This document shows, piece after piece, positions 12,081-19,141 of a DNA stretch of 64,000 bases. The stretch comes from Hymenobacter duratus (GTDB taxonomy: Bacteria; Bacteroidota; Bacteroidia; Cytophagales; Hymenobacteraceae), in NCBI RefSeq assembly GCF_014698995.1, contig NZ_JACWZZ010000003.1, forward strand, positions 124,001 to 188,000, written 5' to 3'. The translations under genes and the position numbers were made by a program. The number at the start of each line of letters is the position of its first letter. Within the stretch, counting starts at the first letter, position 1. The notes below the pieces were generated by a model that was not told the origin of the DNA, did not search any database, and worked only from the letters and a program-made list of their open reading frames with translations.

Positions 12081-12152
12081 GGTCCGTTCGTCTAGGGGTT
12101 AGGACAGTAGATTTTCATTCTACCAACAGGGGTTCGATTCCCCTACGGACTA
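12081..12152 (+). tRNA. tRNA-Glu (anticodon TTC), target of the integrated element
   Basis: A 72-nt cloverleaf without encoded CCA: acceptor GGTCCGT/ACGGACT (first pair G-U), D-stem GTCT/GGAC, anticodon stem GTAGA/TCTAC with loop TTTTCAT (anticodon TTC), T-stem AGGGG/CCCCT. The last 16 nt are part of the left direct repeat of the element. The 3' end of the tRNA was therefore rebuilt by the element on integration and the gene stays functional. It is identical to the tRNA at 26527-26598. Confidence 0.96.
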
Positions 12153-12156
12153 CTTC
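12137..12156 (+). repeat. attL core (20-bp direct repeat)
   Basis: ATTCCCCTACGGACTACTTC, covering the T-loop/acceptor end of tRNA-Glu plus four bases. It is repeated exactly at 19347-19366. It marks the left junction of the integrated element. Confidence 0.9.
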
Positions 12157-12177
12157 GCTTTACCCTGTTTGGGTATC

Positions 12178-12213
12178 AAAAACCGCTCTCTTGCTATCAG
12201 GGGAGCGGTTTTC
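12178..12213 (+). terminator. Terminator after tRNA-Glu, inside the element
   Basis: AAAACCGCTCTC pairs with GGGAGCGGTTTT across a 10-nt loop, followed by T-rich sequence, 26 bp after the tRNA. It belongs to the element side of attL, so it replaced the host terminator now found at 19367. Confidence 0.8.
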
Positions 12214-12222
12214 TGTTTTCAG

Positions 12223-12402
12223 TGTTTGATGGTTTTGTGTGATAGGTTTGATAACCTGTTGGGGTAGCACCCTGAATAATACCATTACCTACTCCCCTCT
12301 CCCTTTCGGCTCTACTGGTTGCCTCTTCCCTTACTACGTAAGGGTAGCACCATGATCAGATGTGTGTTTGATGCTGTTGGATAGTGTCTGATAGCGTTTG
12401 AT
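12223..12402 (+). promoter_or_regulatory. Left-end arm-type repeats (GTTTGAT)
   Basis: The 409-bp stretch 12157-12565 has no gene. It holds four copies of GTTTGAT, at 12224, 12246, 12366 and 12396, plus a GTCTGAT variant at 12386, all in plus orientation. It also has a 7-bp inverted repeat CCCTTAC/GTAAGGG (12328-12344) and the phrase GGGTAGCACC twice. The inverse complement ATCAAAC recurs at the right end of the element. Such subterminal repeats fit arm-type binding sites of a tyrosine integrase. Confidence 0.55.
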
Positions 12403-12565
12403 AGATGCTCTCAGTAACAAGGGTAGCCGGATTATGCATTTTAAGGCACCGTCACGCCACGCACAGAACAAAATAAGGGAAAGACCTTACCGGGTTGTTG
12501 ATCGTTGATCAGAGAAAGCGTTGTATCTTGCTCCTATTCCTCACCAGTTAACCCCTATCATAATC

Positions 12566-12877
12566 ATGGCATTCCTTTCGTCCTCTCAAGATGATGGTAC
12601 GCTTGTACACATCAACATTGATCAAATCGTAAAGATTGATCTCATTCCAAGCCAATCAACAACGCTGGTGAAGATCATGACTACACGTAAAGAAGCTGAC
12701 ATTCATTTTGAGTGCCCATCAGTGGAGGTAGCCAAGAAGCTTGTAGCTGATTTGGTTGACTACAACGATCAGAGCAAGAAAGCTGTGTTCCAAGTAACGG
12801 CTGACGTATCTCATGCAAGTGATGATACCGAACCGACAAAACCCGTAACCAGAGCCAAGCTACGCGGTACCTATTAA
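12566..12877 (+). CDS. Hypothetical protein of the element (103 aa)
   Basis: A 103-residue protein starting MAFLSSSQDDGTLVHINIDQ. The first 70 residues alternate short strands (LVHINIDQIVKIDLI, TLVKIMTT, ADIHFEC) and end in a helix (VEVAKKLVADLVDY). The layout resembles small FlbD-like or PH-like single-domain proteins. The C-terminal 30 residues are polar and probably disordered. No function can be assigned. The ATG at 12566 is preferred to an upstream non-ATG start. The stop codon overlaps a 20-bp tandem repeat. It is the first gene inside the left end. Confidence 0.6.
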   Translation: MAFLSSSQDDGTLVHINIDQIVKIDLIPSQSTTLVKIMTTRKEADIHFECPSVEVAKKLVADLVDYNDQSKKAVFQVTADVSHASDDTEPTKPVTRAKLRGTY

Positions 12878-12913
12878 TAGTTACCAACACAACTTAATAG
12901 TTACCAACACAAC
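12874..12913 (+). repeat. Two exact 20-bp tandem copies
   Basis: TTAATAGTTACCAACACAAC occurs twice in direct succession, starting at the stop codon of the preceding gene. It could be a slippage product or a protein-binding iteron. Confidence 0.85.
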
Positions 12914-12927
12914 GCACACCTATAGTC

Positions 12928-12960
12928 AACCCTGTTACCGATCTGGTAGCGGGGTTTTCT
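12928..12960 (+). terminator. Terminator after the 103-aa gene
   Basis: AACCCtGttACC pairs with GGTagCgGGGTT around GATCT, followed by a T-run. It ends the first transcription unit of the element. The rest of 12961-13238 is very AT-rich and holds only the operator-like palindrome at 13176. Confidence 0.7.
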
Positions 12961-13175
12961 TTTTGATATTTGCAATATAATTATAGTATAATTTAAATAT
13001 TTATAATATGGAACAGTAAGGGAGGCAAACCAATAGGTTTTTAATAGTTATTTCAGTACCAAAAGTGCGTTTAAACGCTGGAAATACGGTTTACCTATTT
13101 TGTTGTAGCAATATTAACAGTTCACTTACCTGTTATTTGGTATTAACTGTTACCACCAATGATAGTCAATCTATT

Positions 13176-13192
13176 TGTACAGGTGCTGTACA
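13176..13192. promoter_or_regulatory. Palindromic operator-like site upstream of the ribbon-helix-helix gene
   Basis: TGTACA, five bases (GGTGC), then TGTACA again; each half is itself a palindrome. It lies about 47 bp before the ATG at 13239 and directly after CTATTTG, which could serve as a -7 box. The position fits autoregulation by the small DNA-binding protein encoded next, which is an inference. Confidence 0.45.
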
Positions 13193-13238
13193 CCTTTACA
13201 GAAACCTCTTATATACCTATACAAAACAATACGATACT

Positions 13239-13418
13239 ATGGATAAAGCATTAACTGATCTACTCAGTACAATCGGAAAGAAATAAAACAAGGGACACAA
13301 TTTATATGTAAGACTATCCTATTCTGAGTTCTTTGACCTTGACCTATACTGTAAGAATAACTATAAAAGCTATAGCGAAGTGTTGCGAGACGCTTTAAAC
13401 CAATATTTAAATAAATAA
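13239..13418 (+). pseudogene. Ribbon-helix-helix-like gene interrupted by an in-frame TAA
   Basis: The frame starts ATGGATAAAG (MDKALTDLLSTIGKK), meets a TAA at 13284-13286 and then continues in the same frame without a shift for 43 more codons to a second stop at 13416. The continuation includes NLYVRLSYSEFF and YKSYSEVLRDALNQYL, a strand plus two helices like CopG/Arc-type ribbon-helix-helix DNA-binding proteins. No ATG, GTG or TTG lies between the TAA and the strand, so the conserved part can only be made by reading through the TAA. Either the gene carries a point nonsense mutation or the stop is recoded. The next gene starts 16 bp downstream. Confidence 0.55.
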
Positions 13419-13434
13419 CCAAACAATTTATACC

Positions 13435-14115
13435 ATGAAATTAACTGTAAATGAGTACAATAAAACTATTGCAATACCGAACTATATTAAATTTAATAAT
13501 CTGTGTATTGCCTATAAGAAGTTGCTGAGTGACAACGGGTTTCCGCTCACCATTGATATCAGTCGCTTGACCTTAATCTATAAAACGGCTCTATTTGAAA
13601 AGCTATTGAGTGTTGATAAAGGTTTGAAAATGAAATTTGACCTATTGCGTACAGATGCAAGCAAAATCAAAATGATATCAGATGAAATTGATTTGGATGG
13701 TTATGATATCATTGATGAATTAACTGATAAGATTAACGAGCTACAAAACCTTTATAGCCGTTTGACTATCGGTAACCGTTGGGGTAACACGTTGGAAAGA
13801 TATATTTCTTTGCAAGTATTGGTTGATTCACACGACCTTAACTTGAATCCAGTAGTTGAAAGTTGGTTAATTGACTGGAAAGGTAAAGAGCGTGTGAAAG
13901 AGTATTTTGAAAATCTGTTTACTGAGGTTGATAAGATTCGTACTGTTTTCAGTGCTTTTCAGGGTGGTATCTGTAGTACAGCAGGCGCATTAAATATTCT
14001 GGCAAAATTTGGCTATGCTACAGGAGATGGTATTACTGAGATAGACGAACATGCTATCTTGGAACTGGTTACCAGTATGCAGAAGTATGGTAAATTTGAT
14101 ACGTTCAACAAGTAA
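13435..14115 (+). CDS. Hypothetical protein of the element (226 aa)
   Basis: A 226-residue, mostly helical, lysine- and asparagine-rich protein starting MKLTVNEYNKTIAIPNYIKF. I do not recognise the family. A stretch at about residues 80-110 (IDELTDKINELQNLYSRL) looks like a coiled coil. There is no signal peptide or membrane segment. The gene follows the ribbon-helix-helix frame by 16 bp, so both probably share the promoter near 13176. A large imperfect inverted repeat begins at its stop codon. Confidence 0.7.
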   Translation: MKLTVNEYNKTIAIPNYIKFNNLCIAYKKLLSDNGFPLTIDISRLTLIYKTALFEKLLSVDKGLKMKFDLLRTDASKIKMISDEIDLDGYDIIDELTDKINELQNLYSRLTIGNRWGNTLERYISLQVLVDSHDLNLNPVVESWLIDWKGKERVKEYFENLFTEVDKIRTVFSAFQGGICSTAGALNILAKFGYATGDGITEIDEHAILELVTSMQKYGKFDTFNK

Positions 14116-14197
14116 TTGATTAATGGCAGGATGCTACCAACGGTAACGAGTAGAGGGTTTTTTATATTTTCCCTGTTTACATCCTGCTATCAATCAA
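14116..14197. repeat. 18-bp imperfect inverted repeat after the 226-aa gene
   Basis: TTGATTAATGGCAGGATG at 14116-14133 and CATCCTGCTATCAATCAA at 14180-14197 are inverse complements except for two positions. Between them AGGG and CCCT frame an AT-only loop. It may be a terminator or a processing hairpin. Confidence 0.6.
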
Positions 14198-14249
14198 CTA
14201 TTTACAAGTTTTTGCTATAATAAAGGCATAGATTGAGATTTTGTACATG

Positions 14250-14281
14250 AAAAAGCATCTGGTTTTACCGGGTGCTTTTTT
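14250..14281 (+). terminator. Terminator-like hairpin in the gene-free region
   Basis: AAAAAGCATC pairs with GGGTGCTTTTT, allowing one G-U pair, with a 10-nt loop and a T-run. It lies about 130 bp after the 226-aa gene. A short RNA could end here, but no start is evident. Confidence 0.6.
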
Positions 14282-14308
14282 GCTTTTCATTCAATCATAT
14301 ATGCAGTT

Positions 14309-14432
14309 GGGCTATTCGGGGCTTACACCCCTCACATAACGCCCGCTTGCTACTCAGTATGTGATTTATGATTGTCAAATTCTCCGTATTTGATTGTTTG
14401 GTTTGCTTGGGTTGGGTGTGCTTGGGGCACCC
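14309..14432. other. Structured non-coding region with nested hairpins
   Basis: The 626 bases 14116-14741 have no convincing gene. Here GGGC (14309) and GCCC (14341) enclose GGGG (14318) and CCCC (14328) as a nested stem. Further on, GGGTG (14414) pairs with CACCC (14428). GC-rich stems in otherwise AT-rich DNA, just before a ribbon-helix-helix gene and a polymerase-like gene, are what a replication origin or a structured RNA could look like. An 85-codon minus-strand open frame here contains seven consecutive tryptophans from a triplet repeat and is not credible. Confidence 0.5.
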
Positions 14433-14487
14433 CCTTGCTATTGATGATTATATATTCTGATTTAATATCATTTAACTTTATGAATAC

Positions 14488-14569
14488 AGGTACAAAAAGA
14501 GGAACATAATATAAGAACCACCACCACCACCACCACCACCGGGTATCATATGTTCCTCTTTTTGTACCT
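14488..14569. repeat. 21-bp perfect inverted repeat around an (ACC)8 microsatellite
   Basis: The arms 14488-14508 and 14549-14569 are exact inverse complements. The 40-nt interior contains eight ACC triplets at 14517-14540, which read (GGT)8 on the other strand. The G-rich strand could form a two-tier G-quadruplex within the loop of a cruciform. The triplet number is likely to vary by slippage. Confidence 0.9.
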
Positions 14570-14741
14570 ATCCAAGCCAACCCAATGAAGGAAACTACGA
14601 TACTCACCGAATAACCAACAATAGATGTTAAAATAAATCACAGGTAATACAGTTATTTACAAAATAAATTCAGAAAGTAACCGAAAATTATTAAAACCAA
14701 TTTTCATAGTTTATATATAATAATAAATCAACAACACTACT

Positions 14742-14918
14742 ATGCACAAGAAGAAATACAACTATGGATGGAAACAAGTCAACATCCGTCCTGCTACCAA
14801 AGAGCTATTGGATGTGCTATGCAAGCAATTAACCAATGGTTTTGGAGAACTACCAATGGCAACGGTTATCGACGTGCTTATCAAAGAGAAGTTCGACCAA
14901 CTCAACAACCAAAAATAA
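14742..14918 (+). CDS. Small ribbon-helix-helix-like protein (58 aa)
   Basis: A 58-residue basic protein starting MHKKKYNYGWKQVNIRPATK. The order strand (KQVNIRP), helix (ATKELLDVLCKQL), helix (MATVIDVLIKEKFDQL) matches the ribbon-helix-helix fold used by small plasmid and phage DNA-binding proteins. It probably binds DNA as a dimer. The stop is 12 bp before the GTG of the polymerase-like gene, so the pair is almost certainly one transcription unit. A role in controlling that gene or in binding the hairpin-rich region just upstream is an inference. Confidence 0.7.
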   Translation: MHKKKYNYGWKQVNIRPATKELLDVLCKQLTNGFGELPMATVIDVLIKEKFDQLNNQK

Positions 14919-14930
14919 TAGAGCTATGAC

Positions 14931-16316
14931 GTGCCAAGAAAGAAAATCAACAACCCTGTAACCCTTCTATACCCCAACGATTTATCAGTGCGAGAATTGA
15001 AATTGGAAGTATTGAACTATCATAAACAGAACGTAAAAGACCGTGACTTTTACCTGTTCTTTCATATTCTATTGGAACCGTACTTGGCTCTGGACAACCC
15101 GACCAACAAGTACATACAGATTCATTCAAGTATCGTTCAAGACGTACTTGGCAGGGATTACTGCAAGATTATCAAAGCATTGGTTAAAGGTGAATATATC
15201 TTGTGTAATGAATATTCAAGCGAATACCTTGGCATTTGTAAGTCGTTCGCTATCCATCCTCGGTTGATGGATGTAAGCAAGCCAGTGCTACGGATTGATT
15301 TCAACTACGATACCGTATTGCATAACAAGTTGGAACGAATTGGAACGCTGAACCTTACAAAACCAGCGGACAAAGACAATCCAACGCCGTTGGATGAAGG
15401 CAGACAACACATCATTGCCATGACCAATCAATTGATATTGGTACCGGATGCAGAGGCTACGGCGTACGTGCAAGCGTTGTATGATGAGTCAGGCAATACC
15501 AATTCCCCGGCTGCCTACTTCCATCACTGGAATACCAATCCCATGCGACAACCGCACATGGACTTGTTCGGTCGGCGTATGCACTCAAACATTACGAATA
15601 TGCCCAAGGTGTTACGCCGTTGTTTGCGGTTCAAGTCGGCACCCGAAGTGCCCACCGTTGAAAAGGATATTGTCAATGCTCAGCCGTTTTTCCTGTCTGT
15701 AATCAACGCAAACTTGATTAACCTGTTCGCCCCCGAATGCAGCAGTGCAGTAGCCGTATATGCCAAATACAGAGCAAAACCGGACTATGTTGAATTTACT
15801 GAGTTGTGTAGTTCTGGTTGGATATACGAAAGTTTCATAGAACGCTATTACAAAGTATACGGCGAACGTTACGGTAGCACTGATAAAGAGACAAGGCAGA
15901 TCACGAAAGGATTAATATACACTATATTTTTCGGTGATTACTCTTTAATAATGGAAGGACTCAAAGCAACTTCCCGAGCGAAACTTACAGAGCTTAAAAA
16001 GAAATTCTTTATTCTTTTTACACTTGAATTTAAATCTGTATATGAAATATTTAAATAATTAAAGTCTTTATATTGGTCGTTTACTGTAAACAACAAAGGT
16101 ATTTACAAGCAATACGCCAACAACTGCCTGCTTGCGCAAAGAATAGAAAGTGGTATAATGTTTGAAAGGGTAATACCTGACCTATTGAGCTATGGTATTA
16201 CCGACGTGGTAACCGTACATGACTGTGTAATTGTGAAAGAGACAGATACAACGGCAGTAACGGCGGTTATGATGGAGACATTTAACCAACTGAATCTTAA
16301 CCCTCAGATAAAATAA
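14931..16316 (+). pseudogene. Winged-helix / palm polymerase-like protein with an in-frame TAA
   Basis: GTG start at 14931. The frame runs 375 codons to a TAA at 16056-16058, then stays open in the same frame for 85 codons to a TAA at 16314. Residues about 60-115 (SSIVQDVLG..IIKALVKGEYI..SFAIHP) look like a winged helix of replication-initiator type. The rest shows the three palm motifs of DNA polymerase A and T7-type RNA polymerases. Motif A is EKDIVNAQPFF (D246). Motif B is RQITKGLIYTIFFG (R322, K326, Y330, F334, G335), with the same spacing as RxxxKxxxFxxxYG in polymerase I and R-x-V-T-K-x3-M-T-L-x-Y-G in T7 RNA polymerase. Motif C is VTVHDCVIV (H430, D431), located after the TAA. The full protein would be 461 residues, without an exonuclease domain. 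As read, the stop separates motif C from A and B, so the gene is either inactivated by one nonsense mutation or read through. DNA versus RNA synthesis cannot be decided from the motifs. Confidence 0.6.
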
Positions 16317-16325
16317 TATTCAAAC

Positions 16326-16709
16326 ATGAAAAGAAATAATGAAGCGATGTACAAGGCAATGCAAGTGTCTTTGCAATTTGATATTGATGTGCAGCACCTC
16401 CGACTGACTGTAGAAGACCTACTATCACAATACACACACTTCGGCTATTACAAAGGTTTACTATTGTTCACCAAAGAATATGCGCCAACAATACGGCAAA
16501 GTAAATTTTCGGATATTATCAAACTTCAAGATGATGCCTGTTTCTACCGAAATAGTATAACAGGGTTCCATCACACATGTGCTTGGGATGAGAAACTTCA
16601 CCCTATCGACTTACTCAGAGAGTATCTACCAAACCGAAAGCATATCATTGACGATATACTTGCCGATCTGGAAACAGATGAAGGCAGTAACAGCCAAACG
16701 ATAGAGTAG
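16326..16709 (+). CDS. Hypothetical protein of the element (127 aa)
   Basis: A 127-residue soluble protein starting MKRNNEAMYKAMQVSLQFDI, 9 bp after the polymerase-like frame and probably in its operon. It is mainly helical with an acidic C-terminus (DILADLETDEG). No motif or family is recognised. Given its position it may be an accessory of the replication module, which is only a guess from context. The gene ends 28 bp before a bidirectional terminator. Confidence 0.65.
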   Translation: MKRNNEAMYKAMQVSLQFDIDVQHLRLTVEDLLSQYTHFGYYKGLLLFTKEYAPTIRQSKFSDIIKLQDDACFYRNSITGFHHTCAWDEKLHPIDLLREYLPNRKHIIDDILADLETDEGSNSQTIE

Positions 16710-16737
16710 GCAGAGAACAATGAATACTGGAAATAGA

Positions 16738-16766
16738 AAGAGGCAACCCACTACAGGTTGCCTCTT
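16738..16766. terminator. Bidirectional terminator between convergent units of the element
   Basis: AAGAGGCAACC pairs perfectly with GGTTGCCTCTT across a 7-nt loop, with A-rich and T-rich flanks. It separates the plus-strand genes from the DUF2971/integrase unit. Confidence 0.85.
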
Positions 16767-16788
16767 ATTATTGAAACACTCAATAACT

Positions 16789-17619
16789 CTATCGGAATGG
16801 CTTTTGAGCTATATATGATTCTATAACCTCAACTTCCAACCCGTATTTGTTACTCACATCCTTTACAAGAGCAATAAGCCAAGGTGCTGCAAGTGGCGAG
16901 ACAACAACTTTTTCTATCAATATTGATAGATCAACAGGCACATGAAGACCGGGCTTTTTACGATCTTCCAACATTGCATTAAAAGATGCAAGACCATCAT
17001 CATCAGCCATTTCAGGAAAAAAGTATGATGGATAATATATTGCCCGAACTTCCCTTTCATGGGAAAATGAATCTCTCTTATACCAGAATGCATTCTCATG
17101 GTATACCCATCCCTTGTAATCGGTGTAAATAACTTGACCTATTTTAAAATCAGATAAATAACGCTGATCATCTGAGCACTTCTTTAATGAATCATATAAT
17201 TTCCTACATGTTGTTTTGATAGCTATAGCATTATAATTATCTGTTGAGTACAAACGCCACATTGCTTCTGACTCATTCGGGTTTTCATACCAACAATTTA
17301 TATAAGTACTTGACCGCTTTACCTCCAACGCCTGTTTACGCATTCTTTTTACAACCCTATCAAGATCAGGATTATGCTTTGCGCTGTGCGATCCATCTGA
17401 ACCGGATGTATTGTAATACTCTTCTTCAGTACTGGCATATCCTACGGCTCCTTCAAAGGGATCAGAGAACTTGTCAGGATGCGTAAAGAACAATGATCCA
17501 TTGTTCAACATGGATACGTATTTCACAAAATCCATATACCTCCATATCACAGTATCTCCGGCTGGTATGACATAAGGTCTGTACTTCTCTGGCTGTTGAT
17601 CTTGGTCTGGATATTCCAT
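16789..17619 (-). CDS. DUF2971 domain protein, probable cargo of the element
   Basis: A 276-residue DUF2971 protein. Family hallmarks are WRYMDFVKYVSMLNNGSLFF and DKFSDPFEG (residues 26-57), CWYENPNESEAMWRLYS (109-125), and SFSHEREVRAIYYP (184-197). The biochemical function of the family is unknown; members are often found near mobile and anti-phage loci. The gene begins 22 bp after the integrase stop on the same strand, so it is likely expressed from the integrase transcript. It has no evident link to replication or integration. It is therefore the best candidate for a cargo that benefits the host or the element, for example defence, although the sequence does not prove this. Confidence 0.85.
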   Translation of the reverse strand: MEYPDQDQQPEKYRPYVIPAGDTVIWRYMDFVKYVSMLNNGSLFFTHPDKFSDPFEGAVGYASTEEEYYNTSGSDGSHSAKHNPDLDRVVKRMRKQALEVKRSSTYINCWYENPNESEAMWRLYSTDNYNAIAIKTTCRKLYDSLKKCSDDQRYLSDFKIGQVIYTDYKGWVYHENAFWYKRDSFSHEREVRAIYYPSYFFPEMADDDGLASFNAMLEDRKKPGLHVPVDLSILIEKVVVSPLAAPWLIALVKDVSNKYGLEVEVIESYIAQKPFR

Positions 17620-17641
17620 GTTGATATGAGTGTTGATGTTA

Positions 17642-19114
17642 TTAAGCTACTCGCATGTAGTGTTGCATACGGGTTGTAGCATTGGCAGCCGCTTTATCAT
17701 TGAGTGCGCCGTTGTCAATCTTGATGTACTTCTGTAGCTCTTTCAGATCGGTTGATCCCAACATTTCCATTACATCAATATGGCTGAACTCAGTAGAGTT
17801 GATGTGACGTGATATGAAGGATCGGCGGTTACTATGCGTAGCAAGTAGTAAGTTCTTTTGCACCTCTTCAACATACTTTTTACCATCAACCCGTTCTGTT
17901 TCAATCTGTTCTACTGGCATTTCCATGTTATGATATTCATATAACTCTTTCACTATCAATTTGATGGTTTTGTTGTAATGCTTCTCACTCATCAATTTCA
18001 TATTAAAGTTATTCAACGTTAATATCTCTTTGATTCGGGTATCCAGTGACAACGGCACTTTATAGGTGCCCTCTGTTTTCTGGCATTTGGCAGTAAGATA
18101 ATCTGCAATACCACTCTTTACCTTCAACGTTTTGATATGGTGTGTTTTGGTAACATCACTGATCCGCAACCCGGTTAAGGATTGGAACAAACACATGTGT
18201 ATCTGTTTGGTGTACTCAGGTTTAATGTGTTGGAAGTCCCATAGTAGATTCAGTTCGTGATCATCCAAGTATACTACTTCTTTCTCTTCCTCAGTGATAG
18301 CGAACTTCTTATGCTTCCAACCATTGCCTACACTGTAGCCGTTACCCTCACACCACTTTAAAAAGCCTTTCAGCCGCTTTACGTGAGCACCGAATGTTGA
18401 AAGTTTATTACCTCTCACTCCCATCAGATACTTCTTATAGCAAGCGTAGAACTCAAGATCAAACGAGAAGAGGGAAAGAGTAAGTTTATTATGTGTAGCG
18501 GTTTCATTCAATCGGGTTTGCCACGTTGTCCACATCTGATAATCCCGTTTGGATAACGTGGTTTGATGCTCTCTCAGAAAGGCAGTCATAGCCGCTTCAT
18601 ATTGCTTGCGTTCATGTAGTGTAGCCGTAGGTACTGCGGTAAGACCGGGATTGTCAAGTTCCATCTTCTTGATAGCCGCTTGTACCGTTGCCAATTCCTT
18701 TTCCAGCGTAGCAGCACGGTTGATCAGTTGCCCGTAGTCATTCCACTCGGCAAACTGTTCCATTGCATCAACCATACTCTCACCATGCATGGCTTTGCGT
18801 TCCCGCTCCCATGATGCTTTCAGTTGATCGGGTATCAGTGTATTGGCTACTACCTTCCCGGCTCTGCTCAGTAGGCTATGTAGTGTCTCATTATCATCTG
18901 GATCAGATAGCTGTTTGGTTCTGGTATTAAATGCCGGGGGCATCACATACAGATCAGTTGATAGGTAGGCTATAGCTTTCCGATTGGCAGTGACTCGCAA
19001 CATAACGTGGTGTCCATCCCGCTTTTTTGTGAAAGGACGTGCCAACTCAGGGGTAATGCTTGCCCCGTTTACAGAGAGGGTCAGGACGTGCGAAAGATCA
19101 ATACTTGTTTTCAT
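17642..19114 (-). CDS. int: Tyrosine recombinase / integrase of the element
   Basis: A 490-residue phage-type integrase. An N-terminal arm-DNA-binding-like part (to about 90) and a long coiled-coil-like insertion (about 100-190) precede the SAM-like core-binding domain (LSLFSFDLEFYACYKKYL, KGFLKWCEGNGY). The catalytic domain follows, with R317 (LTGLRISDV), H427 and R430 (ATHSNRRSF) and nucleophile Y463 (LQKYIKID). The usual histidine of the GH motif near 453 is replaced (LGSTDLKEL). Its start is about 230 bp from the right attachment repeat. This is the standard position for an integrase that recombines a tRNA 3' end. No separate excisionase is recognised; the small ribbon-helix-helix-like proteins could serve that role. 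Confidence 0.95.
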   Translation of the reverse strand: MKTSIDLSHVLTLSVNGASITPELARPFTKKRDGHHVMLRVTANRKAIAYLSTDLYVMPPAFNTRTKQLSDPDDNETLHSLLSRAGKVVANTLIPDQLKASWERERKAMHGESMVDAMEQFAEWNDYGQLINRAATLEKELATVQAAIKKMELDNPGLTAVPTATLHERKQYEAAMTAFLREHQTTLSKRDYQMWTTWQTRLNETATHNKLTLSLFSFDLEFYACYKKYLMGVRGNKLSTFGAHVKRLKGFLKWCEGNGYSVGNGWKHKKFAITEEEKEVVYLDDHELNLLWDFQHIKPEYTKQIHMCLFQSLTGLRISDVTKTHHIKTLKVKSGIADYLTAKCQKTEGTYKVPLSLDTRIKEILTLNNFNMKLMSEKHYNKTIKLIVKELYEYHNMEMPVEQIETERVDGKKYVEEVQKNLLLATHSNRRSFISRHINSTEFSHIDVMEMLGSTDLKELQKYIKIDNGALNDKAAANATTRMQHYMRVA

Positions 19115-19141
19115 CCTATAAAGCTTTATTTAATACAATTT

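Noticed and set aside
13008..13238. Possible upstream extension of the ribbon-helix-helix frame from ATG at 13008
   Set aside because: It is in the same frame but meets a TAA after three codons, its composition is not protein-like, and it runs across the operator-like palindrome. I did not count it as a third recoded stop.
14350..14607. 85-codon minus-strand open frame with seven tryptophans
   Set aside because: The tryptophan run is the translated triplet repeat, and the frame spans both arms of the palindrome. It looks like an accidental opening in non-coding DNA.
13239..16316. Element-wide reassignment of TAA to an amino acid
   Set aside because: Other genes of the element (12566, 13435, 14742, 16326 and the DUF2971 and integrase genes) end normally. 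TAA is also used as a terminating codon in several of them, so a general code change is unlikely. Point mutations or local readthrough remain.
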